Shown here: positions 1 to 13,163 of the stretch, one piece after another
How positions within the stretch are numbered: the first letter of the stretch is position 1
How the letters are laid out: the number at the start of each line of letters is the position of its first letter
DNA from: Rugalucina vietnamica
Lineage: Eukaryota; Mollusca; Bivalvia; Lucinida; Lucinidae
Length of the DNA stretch: 64,000 bases
Direction: 5' to 3'
Assembly: GCA_964017185.1 (NCBI GenBank)
Contig: OZ024883.1
Coordinates: 41,160,395 to 41,224,394 of the forward strand
The notes under the pieces: generated by a model
Seen by the model: the letters and a program-made list of their open reading frames with translations, nothing else
The model's database searches: none
Told to the model about the DNA's origin: nothing
Translations under genes and position numbers: made by a program

Positions 1-1086
1 ATAAACAACCAAAACAGATAGTTTTGATACCAATTGTAGTGTCTGGGTGCGACGATGAAAAGACAAAGCTCAACTTGGAAAGTACCAAAGCACCGATCAC
101 AATAGAAAGGCAGTGGGCCGGGATCTACCATCGCAGAGTTTCAAATAATCTCCCTTTTTCATGAACGCTTGTCACACGAGCTTTCCTGACGTCGATTGAT
201 CAACATGATCAAGGGTATGGAAACAACAATGGTAAACAGTAGCTCGTTTCATATTTTAAGTTATAGGAGATATACGTCAGGTTAAGCTCATGAATGGTTT
301 TACGACACGGCTTTGTCCTAAACTACATCCTAGTATATTTTTGTCTTAGGATATGTCTTATTCTTAAGATGCATCAGCCAATCATGGTTCCAAGATCCCT
401 AATTTTGTCAAAGATCTGCCACCAGTATAGTACTCTCTTTTATGAGAAATAAATTCGAATCGGAATTGGTTTGAGTTGACTTTTGATAACATAATTTCAT
501 TGAAAAAGCATCCGTATTCTCACACCTGCTCACTTTAAAAGGCCAATTCTTTTAAACAATTTCTTACAACCGCTTTTTATCTCTCATTCACGCCCCCTTT
601 AAAGACATTTGTCAAATTTATGGGCTAAACAAAACCAAGTAGTAACCAAACTCTTTATTCAAACAATACCCAATATTTTAGTAGCAAAGGAATCAATGGA
701 TCGGGCCACAATCAAATAAAACAGATTGGTCTAAACTCTATTATTTTGCTCCTAAAAAGAAATTGGAATTTAATTTACTTCTGTCGATACAGCTTTATAT
801 GGGATATTGCCCATTTATTTGTAGCGTAATAAAACTAGAATGGTTTGTCTTTGATAAAACGGGCCTTGTTTAAAAAGCCCGTCACACTTGACGGATTTTG
901 AACGAAACTTTAGTGGTATAAAAGAGCCGATTTGACGGTTTCGAATTTTCCGCAATTAATCCCTATATTTTGTTTCTAAGGTGGAATACTAAAAGAGGCC
1001 ATTGAATATTCAAAATGGCTTTCCAATATTAATGAAACCAGAAAAAAAATGTGTTTTTGTTTTATCCGATATCAATAGTCAGGATT
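1..1086. other. No recognisable gene
   Basis: AT-rich single-copy-looking DNA. I see no exon with splice signals, no long inverted repeat and no tandem repeat. Confidence 0.5.
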
Positions 1087-1290
1087 CTTTGTTTGTTTGT
1101 TTGTTTGTTTGTATTGGCGCTTAACGTCCCAGTCAACAAATTTTCAGTCATGTCGGGACGGAGCCAACTCTTCTTGGGTTTAAATAGTACTACATGAAGT
1201 TAATGTGTCTTGCTAAAGGACAGTGCCGTCTGTGGGGATCGAACCCAGGACATCTCGATTCGGAGTCCGATCAGGATTCTGAAAAATTTT
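1087..1290 (-). mobile_element. tRNA-derived SINE, 5' end lost
   Basis: Read on the minus strand: GGACTCCGAATCGAGATGTC, B box GGGTTCGATCCCC, AAGACACATTAAC, GACTGGGACGTTAAGCGCC, then a CAAA repeat tail (1091-1110). The A-box side is truncated. Confidence 0.65.
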
Positions 1291-2414
1291 ACCGAACCTT
1301 GTATCAGTGGATTCGAAACTGATTTAGCTCTGATTAAGCAAAAGATGGATAATCTGGATCCTAAAGCTGGATTTGCATACAAAGTGCTTAAGTAAGTACG
1401 GGCATAACCAAAAATAGTCTCCTTCAAAAGATTCACAGTAGCCATGCTAAACTGGCCCTTTACCCAACATTCTGTGCGAAGGGCCAAGTGATAGAAATGC
1501 GGATCCATAAAGTTAAACATGAAATTGGTTGGTATAAAAACTTTCGCATAGACAACTGTGTGAAAATCTCACATGCTCAGTATCATAGATATAGCATGTC
1601 GTCATTTCAAAACGACTACTAGACATATGCATCCCCTGGTCTTGGAGGCACAGAAGACGTCATACTTTCCCTGCTTCTTTGCTAACAATTAAGTCAGCGC
1701 ATAGTTTCTGTCCAGATCTCCGATTGAAGCTCTATTCCAAGATATTGTTTTGGCTCAAAGTATGGATTTTGTCGAGTCTTAAGTTCGTTTTCGATGGAGC
1801 ATTATCCTTTCAGATTCTTGCAAGTGCTTGTGGAATAAGCAAAGTAATAATGGAAAAGATATAAATCACTAAAATAGATATCTTGAGAGGAGGGATTTGG
1901 ACGACCACGCAGCCTACTGCGCAGAATCCATCGAGCACAGCACGCGCAAGCCATGAATCTCGCATAATCTCGCAGTAAATCACATGATAGATCATTCCGT
2001 TCGAGAATAGCATTTAACGCGACTTCATTTCCCAGCGTGTCCCCCACATGAGATCGTCTTATTACTAGAAATCACCTGCGTTTTATTTACAAATTTCATC
2101 CGATTCCATCCCAAATTATCTCTACAACAAGTGGAGTCTCGCAGTTTCTCGTGGAATTTCCTGTCAAGATCAGAGAAAAGCAAGCTGGTTACTAGGGATA
2201 GAAATTAGAGTTTGTTGTAAAATTATGCATAAATAACACAAAATCATACCAGAAAGGGACAAGTTGCTAGCAAAACAAAAACAAATGTTATCATGGACCC
2301 AGCAGGATGACAAACATGTCGGTGTTATAATATTGTACCAAATCAATCAAACAATTACCTAGGATGGCTTAAATATTCTACCTCTTAGGTAACTTGTGTA
2401 AAATGCAAAATTAT

Positions 2415-2437
2415 GTGCGTGCGTGCGCGCGCGCGCG

Positions 2438-2507
<70 letters not shown>
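2415..2507. repeat. Compound microsatellite (GC)n(GT)n(AG)n
   Basis: GTGCGTGC run, then GC, GT and a pure AG tract. Confidence 0.95.
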
Positions 2508-2514
<7 letters not shown>

Positions 2515-4867
2515 AAACAGAAACGACAAATAAGTTGTGACTCGGATAGCAGAATAGACTGGCTTCCATCGTTTCTATCAATGAAGCATGCACATCTTAT
2601 ATTGCTTCAAATCTTCTGATGGCTGAGTTTGACTATGTTCAGAGCCTAGAAAGAGAGGTAACTCATACAAAACAATATTTGTAGAGGTTATAGAACATGA
2701 TATGATAATACTGAACATAGGACGGGAGCCAGTCAAATAGAATAGTGACAGGTATGACGAAGGTTCCGTACCATGCGGGTATGACCACTGCATGTTTGAA
2801 ACGCTCCAGCACCTATAGCACTATTATTAACAATATTCATGATTTGCCTATAATCTGTATCAAGATAATTATGAAGATAAGCAAACCGATGTTTTGTCCA
2901 TCATATTTTTTTTATTCCGGTCCGAACCTCATATACAAATCAAAATCTGTCAGGGCGTCCGTATTTACGATTATAATTGCTCCAATCTTTATATTTCGTT
3001 TCGGCTTTTTTTCCTCATCCATAATTTATAGTCAACCATACATTATTTAATATTATTCCGCTGAAGAAAGAGTTCGGAAAAGAAATACCATAAGCCATCA
3101 ATTAACGGAAACTAGAAACCAGCATTATTCCGGCTTGTTTTTCGTGGACACAATCACGACACGCTGTATAATGAATTTTTAAACATTAATTCCAGTTTAC
3201 ATTCCCATATCAATTTGGCCATTGGTTTGTTTGACAAATTTAAGGTGGAACCAAAACTAGGAATAACAATTCACCAGACGAAACGAAATTGCACCTATTA
3301 AAGATTAATAGAGCCCATTTCCCAGTTAATTGCTACTCGGTAATTTCTCAATATTAGTCTTAAAGGAACTGTCACTCATAACATCCAAAATTGACTTCAG
3401 AAGTAGTTTATTTCTTTCTCATTGTTGAAAGCTATATTTAACGCAGCGTGCAAACCGGTTCTCGAACACCGGCGATTAGTCCGCGCACGTGCAAAGAAAA
3501 CATGGCGTAGGGTGCGACTATCTCTTGGACAAATCTTAGCTACTCTGTCTTGTAATTTAGTAAAATTCTGCGCAATCTGACACCACAAAGTCTCAGCTGT
3601 GATGAAAATTTAAATGTTTCATGACAAAAATATCCCGATGTCTCGAAATGAGGGTACACGTCATACTGGGATCGCAGCAACTGTTTTACAAATTTGGTTA
3701 ACTTCACAGCAGACGAGATTCGGAACGAGCAGACGACACGTGTCAGCAAAGAAAACAATGGATCGTTTTCGCAGTATGTATGTTTCTCTTCAAGACCTCG
3801 GTGCTCAGCGGGCAAATTATTGTTTGTGTTGTTGTTATTCAGCGGCCAGTGTTCACTGAATACTCTGCCATCTCTGTACCGAACCCGCGACATCGCTTCT
3901 TGCGATGAAGTTGCTGCTTTTTATAAGTTTTAATGTAGGCCTTTTTTGATTCAACTTTTCATTGATTTCATTACATAGATAGTGACTGCTGGGCGGAAGA
4001 GGCAAGGGCATGTCTTGCTGACTGCCATTTTCTAATCTATGATTATGTAAAGGGTTACTTTTAGACAGTCTAATTCTGCCATATGTCCTGTAAACATGAA
4101 TACAACTCCAGTTGAAGCTGGTTTCCCAACTTGGTTTTTGTGAATTTCCTACAGTAGACTTAGCAAAATCAACATAACTTTCTCTCATCATCGTCAGCAA
4201 CAATATAGAAATCGCCCTGAAAATACTGAGAAGTTAAACAATATAATATAAGAAAACAACAACAGAAATAGCAACAACTTAAATTGTGTCAGATCATTAA
4301 CAACAATAATGGGAACATATAGAGAAACAACAACAAATACCATCCCCGCTTTTCTTGACAGAACTTTGCTCCTAGAACTTTAGAACAAATATAACACTGG
4401 TCTTTACCTCATTACCCGACCGGAAGTTGCTTCGGGTGTCATTTGGCAGAACCTAACTGCTGAAAAGTATCACTTCCGATTTCCCTGACAAGCGCATGCG
4501 CACGTCACGGTCCTCATTTCCTCTCACGGAATCACTGCGGGGAAGATGTCTTCCCATTTTGATTTAATTAGGAAAATATGACAGCAAAAGAAAATTATTT
4601 TAGTTGAGAGTTGTGAAAACATTTAGTCTTAAGTTCTATTAGCTTTATTAGTGACGTAAAATGTTGATTTCAAGTTTAAGTCACCTACAACAGTTAAGGT
4701 CATATGGAAACTGGGCCGCGATGTAAGTGCTCTTTCCAAAGGCATTGGCTTCAGAAGACGAAACAAGCTTGAAGCCTTTTGCCACAAAAATGGATGAAGA
4801 AACGATTTTCACTACAGACCAGAAAAAAATTGCGTTGCCGATCAGTCGAGAAGACGATGGTCGACTA

Positions 4868-4890
4868 TTTTTTTTTTTTTTTTTTTTTTT
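4868..4890. repeat. Poly(T) tract
   Basis: Run of T of about 23 bases in gene-free DNA. Confidence 0.9.
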
Positions 4891-5511
4891 GAAGAAAACG
4901 ACAAAGAAACATAAATAGTTCATTGTTCAAAGGTTTCAGTTTACGATTATCTTTTTCAACAGCATTAAATATTATAGTCACAGAAGCATTACACAATTTG
5001 AATTTAGGATTGAAACGGAGGCGGTGGGCTTAGAGATAGTTCTTCATCATATACTCACTCTGAGCACAAGTAGGCTACCCATATATCAAACTAGCCCAAT
5101 CCCGCCACTGCCCATCGGACAACACAAGATATAGCAGCGAAGTTCTAAAATACTAAGAATCTTCAGATGAATGGCAAATCACTTGTTCTTCTGTCAAAGG
5201 CAATGAAAGTCAATATTTCCATATGTCGCACCAGGTGGTGTAGCATCTTCATGATCTTCTTAGCGACTTGAAAAAAAAAGAAAGCCTTCTTTTCAAGCTT
5301 AAATGGGAAATGCACCGCCCCCAAATCATATTAAAGGTCATTAAAAAACAATGCGTAAAATGACATTTGAGGCACAGCTTGAGAAGGCAAAAGGCACCAA
5401 GCAGCGTTGGCCAAAACTTGTTTTGAGGCATACTATGTGGCTGTACGCTCGGGTATGTGCCAAACATGGGCGCCAATCTCTAGGGCGGATTTTCTTGCGA
5501 TGCACCTCAAA

Positions 5512-5732
5512 TTATGAGAAAACCGGATTTCCGCCTGTTCGAAAACAAAGGCGCAGATCAGCTTCGCAGTAACTGCGAAGCTGATCAGCGCCTTTGTTTT
5601 CGTTACACGGATAGTACAATTTCTCCTCTTCTTTCATCCGAAATTTCAAGCTTCTAGAGCCTTCTTCTGTGACTGTACAGCAGACCTGGTCGGAAACCCC
5701 AAAGACCGGTGGTCTCGCGTTGCAGCTCATAC
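5512..5732 (+). mobile_element. B-type foldback element
   Basis: Outer ends TGAGAAAACCGG and CCGGTGGTCTC are complementary. Central palindrome of about 60 bp around GCAGTAACTGC, with arms reading GAAAACAAAGGCGCAGATCA and GCTTC. Tail CTTCTGTGACTGTACAG and GACCTGGTCGGAAACC. Confidence 0.7.
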
Positions 5733-7790
5733 AATTCCAGCCTATGCATGATTCCCTCGGCAGCTACTGTCTTTTATGCATTCAGATGCTCATAGGTCCT
5801 AACAGAATGATCGCCAAGTTTTCTTTATCTGGGCTTATTGTTTCAAGAGTCCTTTGCGTCCTCTTATATCACACGAAACCCCTTCACGCGCACTTATCCT
5901 GCGTGAAACTGTTCCTTGAAATCTCTACAAAAACGGGCATTAATGAGCTTTAGCATAGCAAGGTCGACAAAATACACTTTGTGTCCATTTGGATAAGGCA
6001 TTGGCATACACCCTGACTGACCATGCTTCTCTGTAAACACACGCACAAAAAGAAACCATTCTTAGTTCCGCAAAGGCGCGTGGTATTCAACAAGGTTAGC
6101 GGATCTTAGCATTCACTTGGCGCTGCTTCAGCCTTAACTCGGACTCTCGTCAAATTGGGACAACTCTACATGATACGGGTACCCATTACGAAAACTTGCA
6201 TGGGCGACCTATGTTGACCTTGCTGTAAAATAAGTCAAGGTCAGCCCAGGGTCATGATTTATATAAACTTTGTAGAGCTCCTCTCCCTAGTTTCAAAATC
6301 ATAGGCCTTCAGAGGTTTTGCTATTTTTAGAAGCTTTTTATAGGTTTTTGCTATTTTGGTCATCTTCGTCATGTGACCTGGACCATTTATATAAACGTTC
6401 GTTCCCCTTTCTTAAGGATGCTCCACTTGAAGTTTGACTTTGATGGGCCAAGCGGTTTCAGAGGAGAAGATCTTTGAAATTGTGGACGACGGACGACGCC
6501 GGACGCCGGAGCATGGCCATCCTATAAGCTCACCTTGTGAGCCATCGGCTCAGGTGAGATAAAAATAGGTTTACCCTGCATACCCCAGTTTTGCTATATA
6601 AAACTCAGGGGGTTCAAGGGGGGTATACATTACACGGACATGTTTTCGTGATGCCCCTGTCGCAATTCTGGTACTGCAGGGACCGAAGCCCTCTCCATTG
6701 TGGATTTGAATCCTTCTGAGAAGCTACTTTCACCAAAGAGGGAATGCCGTATGGTTGTTGTCTATGCGTGGTGCAATTTCATAGAAATTCATTACAGAAG
6801 GACATACTCGTACGTTTCTACTTGGTACATCGATTTGTGGAAGTGACTTCTGAAACATTGTCAAAGAAGTTCTAGACTGACTTCTTTGATGTCAAGTTTT
6901 TAACTGAATTATAATAAAAGCGATGAAAAAATCTTCAGGACCCAAAGCCTGGCATGTAAAAGAAAGCATTAAAGAAAATGAACACCTTGTATGCTAATCA
7001 TAATTATTTCCATTAAAGCAAGCAAGTGTCTGTAAAACCGATCGATCACACACTCTATCCTAAATTCATTTGACAGAAAGTTGGAAAAGGTTAGCCTCAT
7101 ACCCGCCATGTTCCATGCCTGTGCCATCTTGATTCCGTGTCTGTTTTCGTGTTAATTTCTACCTGTTTTCGTGTTAATTTCTACCTTTACGGCGACCTAA
7201 TTAAATTGATCCAAAGCATGTACCGCACGTGCGAATAAGCGCCGTGTTAAACACTATGACATGCCACTACTGTATAATCATCTAATTTTCTTATTTTCTC
7301 AACTTCTGCAATGTATTTTACAGATTCCCCACCCACTGGTTAATTGCGTGTTAGCGTGATGTTAAAGTCAACACTAAAGAAAGCTTGCCGACAGGGGATC
7401 GAGTTTGATGAGGAACTCTGAGCCCTGCCACGAAAGACCATAACGTCTGGTCTGCCGACCGAGTCGACGCGTAACTATTTCTTTCCTTGAGAGTTTGGAT
7501 ATTGGAAGAAGCATTAAAATTCCGTTAAGGGGAGCAACAAGGACACTGTCTAGTTTAAATGCTTGCAAATCTCGTCTTCATCATGTATGACCGGATCGAG
7601 TATTCTCCAGGCATGGCTCGTCTAAAATACGGAGAATCGCTGTCTTTCATCGTTTCCATTAGAAGACATTTCTGAGTCGTCTTTGATAATTCAAAGAGAA
7701 AGAATTGATTATGTAGGTACATGTTCTTACACATGTATTGTTTTGAGCATCTATGGTCGTTGAGCTTTATTTCAATCATTTTCATAATAT
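5733..7790. other. Gene-free stretch outside the chimeric element at 6184-6653
   Basis: A 25-base tandem duplication (TGTTTTCGTGTTAATTTC) lies at about 7140-7188. Nothing else was recognised. Confidence 0.45.
6184..6653 (+). mobile_element. Chimeric A-type foldback end plus hairpin-ended element remnant
   Basis: It opens with the A-family end CATTACGAAAACTTGC, runs directly into the module ATGGGCGACCTATGTTGACC of the hairpin-ended family, then a GGACGACGCC tract and the terminal hairpin near 6515-6553. It then resumes the right half of the A family (ATAGGTTTACCCTGC...GGACATGTTTTC) up to 6653. The core palindrome of A is missing. Confidence 0.6.
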
Positions 7791-8027
7791 GAGCCGCATC
7801 GTGAGAAAACGGGATTATTGCCTATGCGACAACAAAGGCGCAGATCAGCTTCGCAGTAACTGCGAAGCTGATCAGCGCCTTTGTTTTCGCTACTCGGATA
7901 GTACATTTCCTCTTCTTCTTATATCCGAAATTTCAAGCTTCTGGCCTGCTTCTGAGACTGTACAGGCCGGTTTGTGTCGGACCTGGTCGGAAACCCCGAA
8001 GACCGGTTTTCTCGCGTCGCGGTACAA
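7791..8027 (+). mobile_element. B-type foldback element, near complete
   Basis: ATGAGCCGCATCGTGAGAAA at the left pairs with TTTTCTCGCGTCGCGG at the right. The central palindrome is the same GGCGCAGATCAGCTTCGCAG form as at 5512-5732. Confidence 0.7.
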
Positions 8028-8485
8028 TTATGCAGTTTCTTTTTCATCTCAGGACCATCAGGAGTATGTTCCCACCGTCTCCCTTCCTTCCATACTTAGT
8101 CGCAGGGATTCCGTAGAAATATAGATCTATGCGATTGCAAGAAGTACATAATTGCCCTATAATGATATGTAGTCGCTGTTATTCATATGCAAAGAGACTA
8201 AGTTGACTCCTTAACAGTTTCATCTGTTGACATATATATGAACCCAGCAGTGAAACCTCATGATACCCCACCACCATTGTAAACAGTATTGTCAGAAGAT
8301 ATAAAATCTCAAAACATTCTTTACAATTTGCTCTGTTGGCCTTTGTACGCTTGTGGACATTTATCTTTAAGCCTGTCCGCCAAAATTTGTTCAGAAACAT
8401 CGCCCTTCGTCTTTTGGTATGCACGGTCAAGTTATATTACGCCATGTTTCATTCATGGCACGACATTTCCGGGATTCTTTGATAG

Positions 8486-8495
8486 GTCACGTGAC
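8486..8495. promoter_or_regulatory. Palindromic E-box GTCACGTGAC
   Basis: A perfect ten-base site of the type bound by USF/TFE factors, in a locally GC-richer stretch (8440-8700). No gene could be assigned to it. Confidence 0.25.
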
Positions 8496-9706
8496 CCAAG
8501 TCTCGACAGAACGAGACAAATGGACGAGAGTTAACAATGGCCGTCTCACAGCGGGTGGGGTACTTGACTCGAAACACCGGGGCAAATTTTCAATTTGTGC
8601 AACCCTGTCATGTCCCACTACGGTCGCAGTTTGAAAAACTAAACACAAGCAACAAGATATCTTTTGTGAAAACTTCGAAAAATCTTGTCCACTGCGGTTA
8701 ATTAGCAGAAACATATAATCAGACGACCAGGCGAAGTTGAGGTCACATCAAAATAAATTAAGTTCTGAAGTTTTACAACTCCTTATTCACTGTAATTAGT
8801 CATAATGGGCTGTGCAGTGGACATTGTCAAAAAGGCCAGGAATTTTAACAAGCAAAATGTGTACGTGAGTAATGCGTGTGAAGTGTTTCGGGCACTGCAA
8901 GAAACCATTTTTATTCTGGTGGTAAAAAGACACGTCATACAAAACAATACAGCACATACTTCACATGCGCATGCTTAAAATGAAGAACTTATTACTGCTT
9001 GGAAAATCCTGGTACATTTCCGAATACAGGTATAGATCCTTTGACTCAAAAGTTCATTATGGCATTAAACATTCTACATATTACACAACGTAGCCCATGA
9101 GCATGTCCGATAGAAGGGTGTATGTAAACTTTCCAAATGGTCCGAGCAGTTTCGCTTTGGCTGTCGAAATGGTTCACCGAAGACAAAGTAATTTTAAGTT
9201 GCACATGCCTGACAATTGTCTAATTCCTGTATCCAGAAGTTATATATACAAGATTATCACCGTTTTTGACATAGGATAAATATCAGTTTTACTTGTGACA
9301 GCATTTTCAACACATTACACAAACCAGAAGCTGAGTTCCACGTCTGCCTACAAGGGGTCTAGGATACATAACCTATTGATAACAAATCATGGGAGTCTTG
9401 AGTAGAAAATGAAATTAATTATGACAAACGCTCAATTTTCTCCATTTTTCATCAGAAAATATGATGCGTTATTATGACAAAACAATTTTGTATCATTTTG
9501 GACGTCAAACGGGGAAATGAGGATAATTTTGTCATTTCCGCAGTGTGACGAGTTTTGAATGAATGGATAATTTATTAGCAGGACCTGTCTTGTTGTTGTT
9601 TATTTATTCTACCACAGAAACACTGGTCTATGACTGAATAAACAGCGATTTTTTTCGGCTGTAAAACATGTAATGCTTAGATGTTTTTCTCTCTCTTTAT
9701 TTTGTT

Positions 9707-9783
9707 CAAAACATAGATTGTGGGTACCCGCTGGAACCGTCTCGCTGAGTTGGTTCCAACGTGTACCCACAATCTATGTTTTG
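9707..9783. mobile_element. A-type foldback core (palindromic)
   Basis: CAAAACATAGATTGTGGGTA and its reverse complement about 36 bp later, with a GGAACC...GGTTCC inner stem. Only the core and short A-rich edges are kept; the family's ends are not evident here. Confidence 0.6.
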
Positions 9784-10006
9784 AATGAAAACGTAAAAAC
9801 ATTCTTCTTAAAATATTATTTTACAGAGCTCGGAAAATATTGCTAAATATGTATTACAAACGGGCGTGATTTCCCAATGTTCAAGCATTTGTGGAGAGAA
9901 CGCATAGGCCTACATGCTGCGTAATGGAGCGAGTCTCACCCTTTCTTCTACATTTTGAGTGTCCAAATGTTGGGTAAAAGTCTCATAAAATATAAGCAAC
10001 ATCCCG

Positions 10007-11565
10007 TTTAGTTTAGTTTAAACATATTTATTGCTCTTATTAAGCATGGGGTTGGGCCACAAGTTTTTCCAACATTAGTTACGACCCTTCCCCTACAGTG
10101 TACATACAAAACGTAAAAAAGCGACATATAATAACTTTAAGAAAGCTTCATCAAGAATATGATAAACGGTGAAGAACGATGAATGATAATAATAAACTCA
10201 GTATGGTTTTGAGATGAGGAATGATTATGAATGTGGTGTGGATGAAAAACACGATGAGACGGCCTTGGTGGTTTAGCGTTTTTTTTTTTTATATTTTTGA
10301 AAGCATATATGTATTTAGAATCTTGCTTTTAGAGTGTTACCATTGGTTTATGTGCCATCGAAGCGTGATGATGTCCGAATAAAATTGTGGACAGCCTCAA
10401 AAATAGTTTGATTGTCTTCTTCAGTTAGGTTAGAATTTCCAGACATCAAAAGTTCAACTGATAAAGGATGATATGTCCTCCATTTTTGGAATAACTCCAT
10501 ACGCTGGTCATTATACTTATGACATTTAAAAAGGTAATGCTCAGCATTTTCTGGTTCCTGAAGACAACTGCAAAATGAATCAGGGCGCAAGAAGTTATTA
10601 AACAAATCCAGATTTAGATTGCTGCAATTATTGCGCATCCGTGCATGCAGAACAGATAGACGTCTGTTACCAGCTATGTAGTAACTGGGTACTTTAAGGT
10701 TTACACTGGATATACGCTTTTGTTGGTATTTAAATGACTGAAGAGAGTTCGAATCCTTCAGCGTATTGTGGGCTGCGTTCCAAAGACTAATGGATGAAGG
10801 GATGCATGATTTTTTAAAAATTTCTGTACGAGCGAATGGAATTGAATAGTTATGCATATTTCTAAGAGGGTAGTTTGATACATCTCTGACCAAGGGTGGA
10901 ATCAGATCAGAAATATAATTTGGCACTTGACCCTGATGGACTTTAAACATGAAATTTAGCTTTTGTTGTTTTCTTCTTTCCGAAAGTGAAACCCATCCAC
11001 ATTCTTTATATAAGTTTTCTAAGGAGACAGATCTGGTCAGCCCAGTAACGATTCTGACTGCTTCATTTTGAATTTTGTCAAGCATTTCAGCGTTTTGGAC
11101 GGAACAACCATCCCAAACTGAGGAGGCATATTCCAAAGTCGGTAGAAGATAAGAAAAATAGATTTGATTAAGTGCACTACGACTAAGTGAGAATTTTAAT
11201 TTACGCATAATACCTAATACTTTTGCTGCTGAGCTTTTAACATTATCTAAATGGTCTGTCCATTTACCATTGAAGGAAAGGGTAAGTCCTAAATGCTTGT
11301 GACTTTCTACAAATTTAATAAAGGTATTCTCAAATTTAAGGAGTGGCATATAAGTTAGATTCTTTAATGTAAACAAAATCGCTTCTGTTTTTGAGGGATT
11401 AAAAGTAACAAGCCATTGTTTAGCCCACTGAGATAATAATATTAGATCATGATTTATAAGACCTTGAATGTCGTCTAAGCTTGATGCAGAATAGAAAAGA
11501 GAGCTATCATCAGCGAAGAGGCGTGTTAGGCTAAGAAGAGAATCTGCGATATCGTTCACGTATAA
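10007..11565 (-). mobile_element. 5'-truncated non-LTR retrotransposon (LINE 1 in this window)
   Basis: Minus-strand ORF 11571-10348 (its first codons come from the flank) holds the C-terminal part of a reverse transcriptase: the FADD active-site motif, WAKQWLVTFNPSKTE, HKHLGLTLS, LEYASSVWDGC, then a thumb region and a C-terminal Cys/His motif of the form C-x-C...H...C near SFCSCLQEPENAEHYLFKC. The endonuclease, fingers and most of the palm are absent. The 3' end is a short TAAAC-like repeat. Ten-base direct repeats CAACATCCCG at 9997-10006 and 11566-11575 look like its target duplication. The long intact reading frame suggests a fairly young insertion. Jockey/CR1-like by motif; the clade was not tested. 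Confidence 0.85.
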
Positions 11566-11570
11566 CAACA

Positions 11571-11664
11571 TCCCGACATGATCAATGCTTTAGACTGGGA
11601 CGTTAAGCATCAATACAAACAAACAAACAAACAAACAAACAAACAAACAAACAAACAAACAAAC
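11571..11664 (-). mobile_element. SINE tail fragment with CAAA repeat
   Basis: CATGTCGGGATG, CAGTCTAAAGCATTGATC, GGGACGTTAAGCATC with its CAAA repeat (11616-11664) is the 3' part of the same SINE family, cut by LINE 1. Confidence 0.5.
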
Positions 11665-11877
11665 CTTTCTTTCAACGGTCTATGAAAACAGACTTGAACG
11701 GCGAAAACATTAAAGCGAAAGTAAGGGTAGTGAATTTTTGAAAATAAATTGTTTAGACTGCGCTAAAACATCGGAAGAGCGAGATACAGTCAAAGGGAGG
11801 TAACCAAATTAAAGCAATACCTACTTGCTTGGGTGTAGTTTTTTTGTCCATTCTCTTGTTCTGATCGTTTTATTTGA

Positions 11878-12354
11878 GCATCAACAATTTGCCTATGCGA
11901 AAACAAAGGCACAGTTCATCTGTGCAGTTACTGCACAGCTGATCAGTGCCTTTCACTTCCGAAAACTTTCCCATGCAATATATAGAGAATTTTTTCAGCT
12001 TTCATTTGATTTTTTTATATATATTTTTCTTATTTTTGCTCAAAACATAGATTGTGGGTACACGTTAGACGAGTACACTCAATCTATGTTTTGAAGCAAA
12101 AATAAGAAAAATAGGTATACCCCTGCATACCCCAGTTTTACTATATGACCGTGGGGTTTAAGGGGGTATTCATTGCACGGACATGTTTTCCTGATGAACT
12201 GCACAGCTGATCAGCGCCTTTGTTTTCGCTACGAGGATAGTACAATCCCTCTTCTTGAATCTCTAGCCTTCTTCTGTGACTGTACAGGCCGGTTTGTGTC
12301 AGAAATGGTCGGAATCCCACATTGCTGGTTTCCTCATGCAGCGGCTCATTTGAT
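11878..12354. mobile_element. B-type foldback element with an A-type element nested in it
   Basis: B sequence at 11878-11956 (GCGAAAACAAAGGC palindrome) and 12197-12354 (the rest, to GCGGCTCAT) encloses an A copy at 11961-12196. The A copy keeps its left end weakly (GAAAACTTTCCCATGC), a shortened core ACATAGATTGTGGGTACAC / ACTCAATCTATGTT, and its right end TTTTCCTGATG. Confidence 0.65.
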
Positions 12355-12414
12355 TTTACGAGCCCGGTATAGGAGCTATAACACCCCAAAGGCGGTTGCC
12401 TCTAGGATGAACAT

Positions 12415-12605
12415 TAGTCAAAGATTGGGGACGGAGCCACCGTATTCTGTGCATTAACGAATATTGGTGGGAGAAAATGTGTCTTGTTCAAGGAAACAAT
12501 TTGGCGTTCCGTGTGGAAATCGAACCCAGTACCTCTCGATTGGCTGTCCGGAGCACTACCACCAGGCCAGCGCTCTCGCCCACAAGCCCTCGTCTGTGGT
12601 GATGA
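12415..12605 (-). mobile_element. tRNA-derived SINE, diverged
   Basis: Minus strand: GCGAGAGCGCTGGCCTGGTG then GTAGTGCTCCGGAC, B box GGGTTCGATTTCC, ACAAGACACATTTTC, ending near the cap of the A/B element cluster. Confidence 0.55.
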
Positions 12606-12646
12606 GTTCATTAGCAGCAAACTGGCTCACGATTACAAGTAGACTA

Positions 12647-12703
12647 CATTACGAAGACATATCCATGCAGTATACAGAGATTTTTAAAGTGGTTAAATGA
12701 GAG

Positions 12704-12755
<52 letters not shown>

Positions 12756-12977
12756 AGCAGTGGTAAATTTTTGACATTTTTCTTATTTTTGCTCAAAACA
12801 TTGATTGTGTGTACACGTTAAAACCGCCTCGCGGAGGCGGTTCTAACGTGTATCCACAATCTATGTTTTGGATCAAAAATATGAAAAAATGGTATACCCT
12901 TGCAAACCCTAGTTTTGCTATAAAAAGTGGGGTTTCAAACTTTAAGGGGGTATACATTACACGGACATGTTTTCCTC
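12647..12977. mobile_element. A-type foldback element with expanded poly(A)
   Basis: It runs from CATTACGAAGACATATCC to ACATGTTTTCC. The core (12797-12870) has AACCGCCTCG / CGAGGCGGTT arms. A pure A run of 51 bases (12704-12754) interrupts the left half. Confidence 0.7.
12704..12754. repeat. Poly(A) tract
   Basis: 51 A residues inside an A-type foldback element. Confidence 0.95.
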
Positions 12978-13163
12978 TCACATGTACTCCGTTACACTTT
13001 GGTACCTCGTTGGATTTTATGGCGTGGATAGGTATTACGGAATACCATTGGAATATCCCATCTCCAAGTAAGCGGTCATTTTACCCAGTGTTTTTGTTGA
13101 TTCAGTGTAACGTCACTTTCAAGATCATTTTCACTCATACGAGACGAATCATAAGGAAAATAA

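Larger units (their letters stand above)
1291..5511. other. No recognisable gene
   Basis: Besides the microsatellite at 2415 and the T tract at 4868, only short chance frames. A GC-richer spot at 3480-3550 and another at 4415-4520 could be promoter-like, but nothing downstream reads as coding. Confidence 0.45.
8028..10006. other. No recognisable gene
   Basis: Only the A-type core at 9707-9783 and an E-box palindrome at 8486 stand out. Confidence 0.45.

Noticed and set aside
4681-4923. Lys-rich frame over the poly(T) tract
   Set aside because: Created by the homopolymer; no other evidence.
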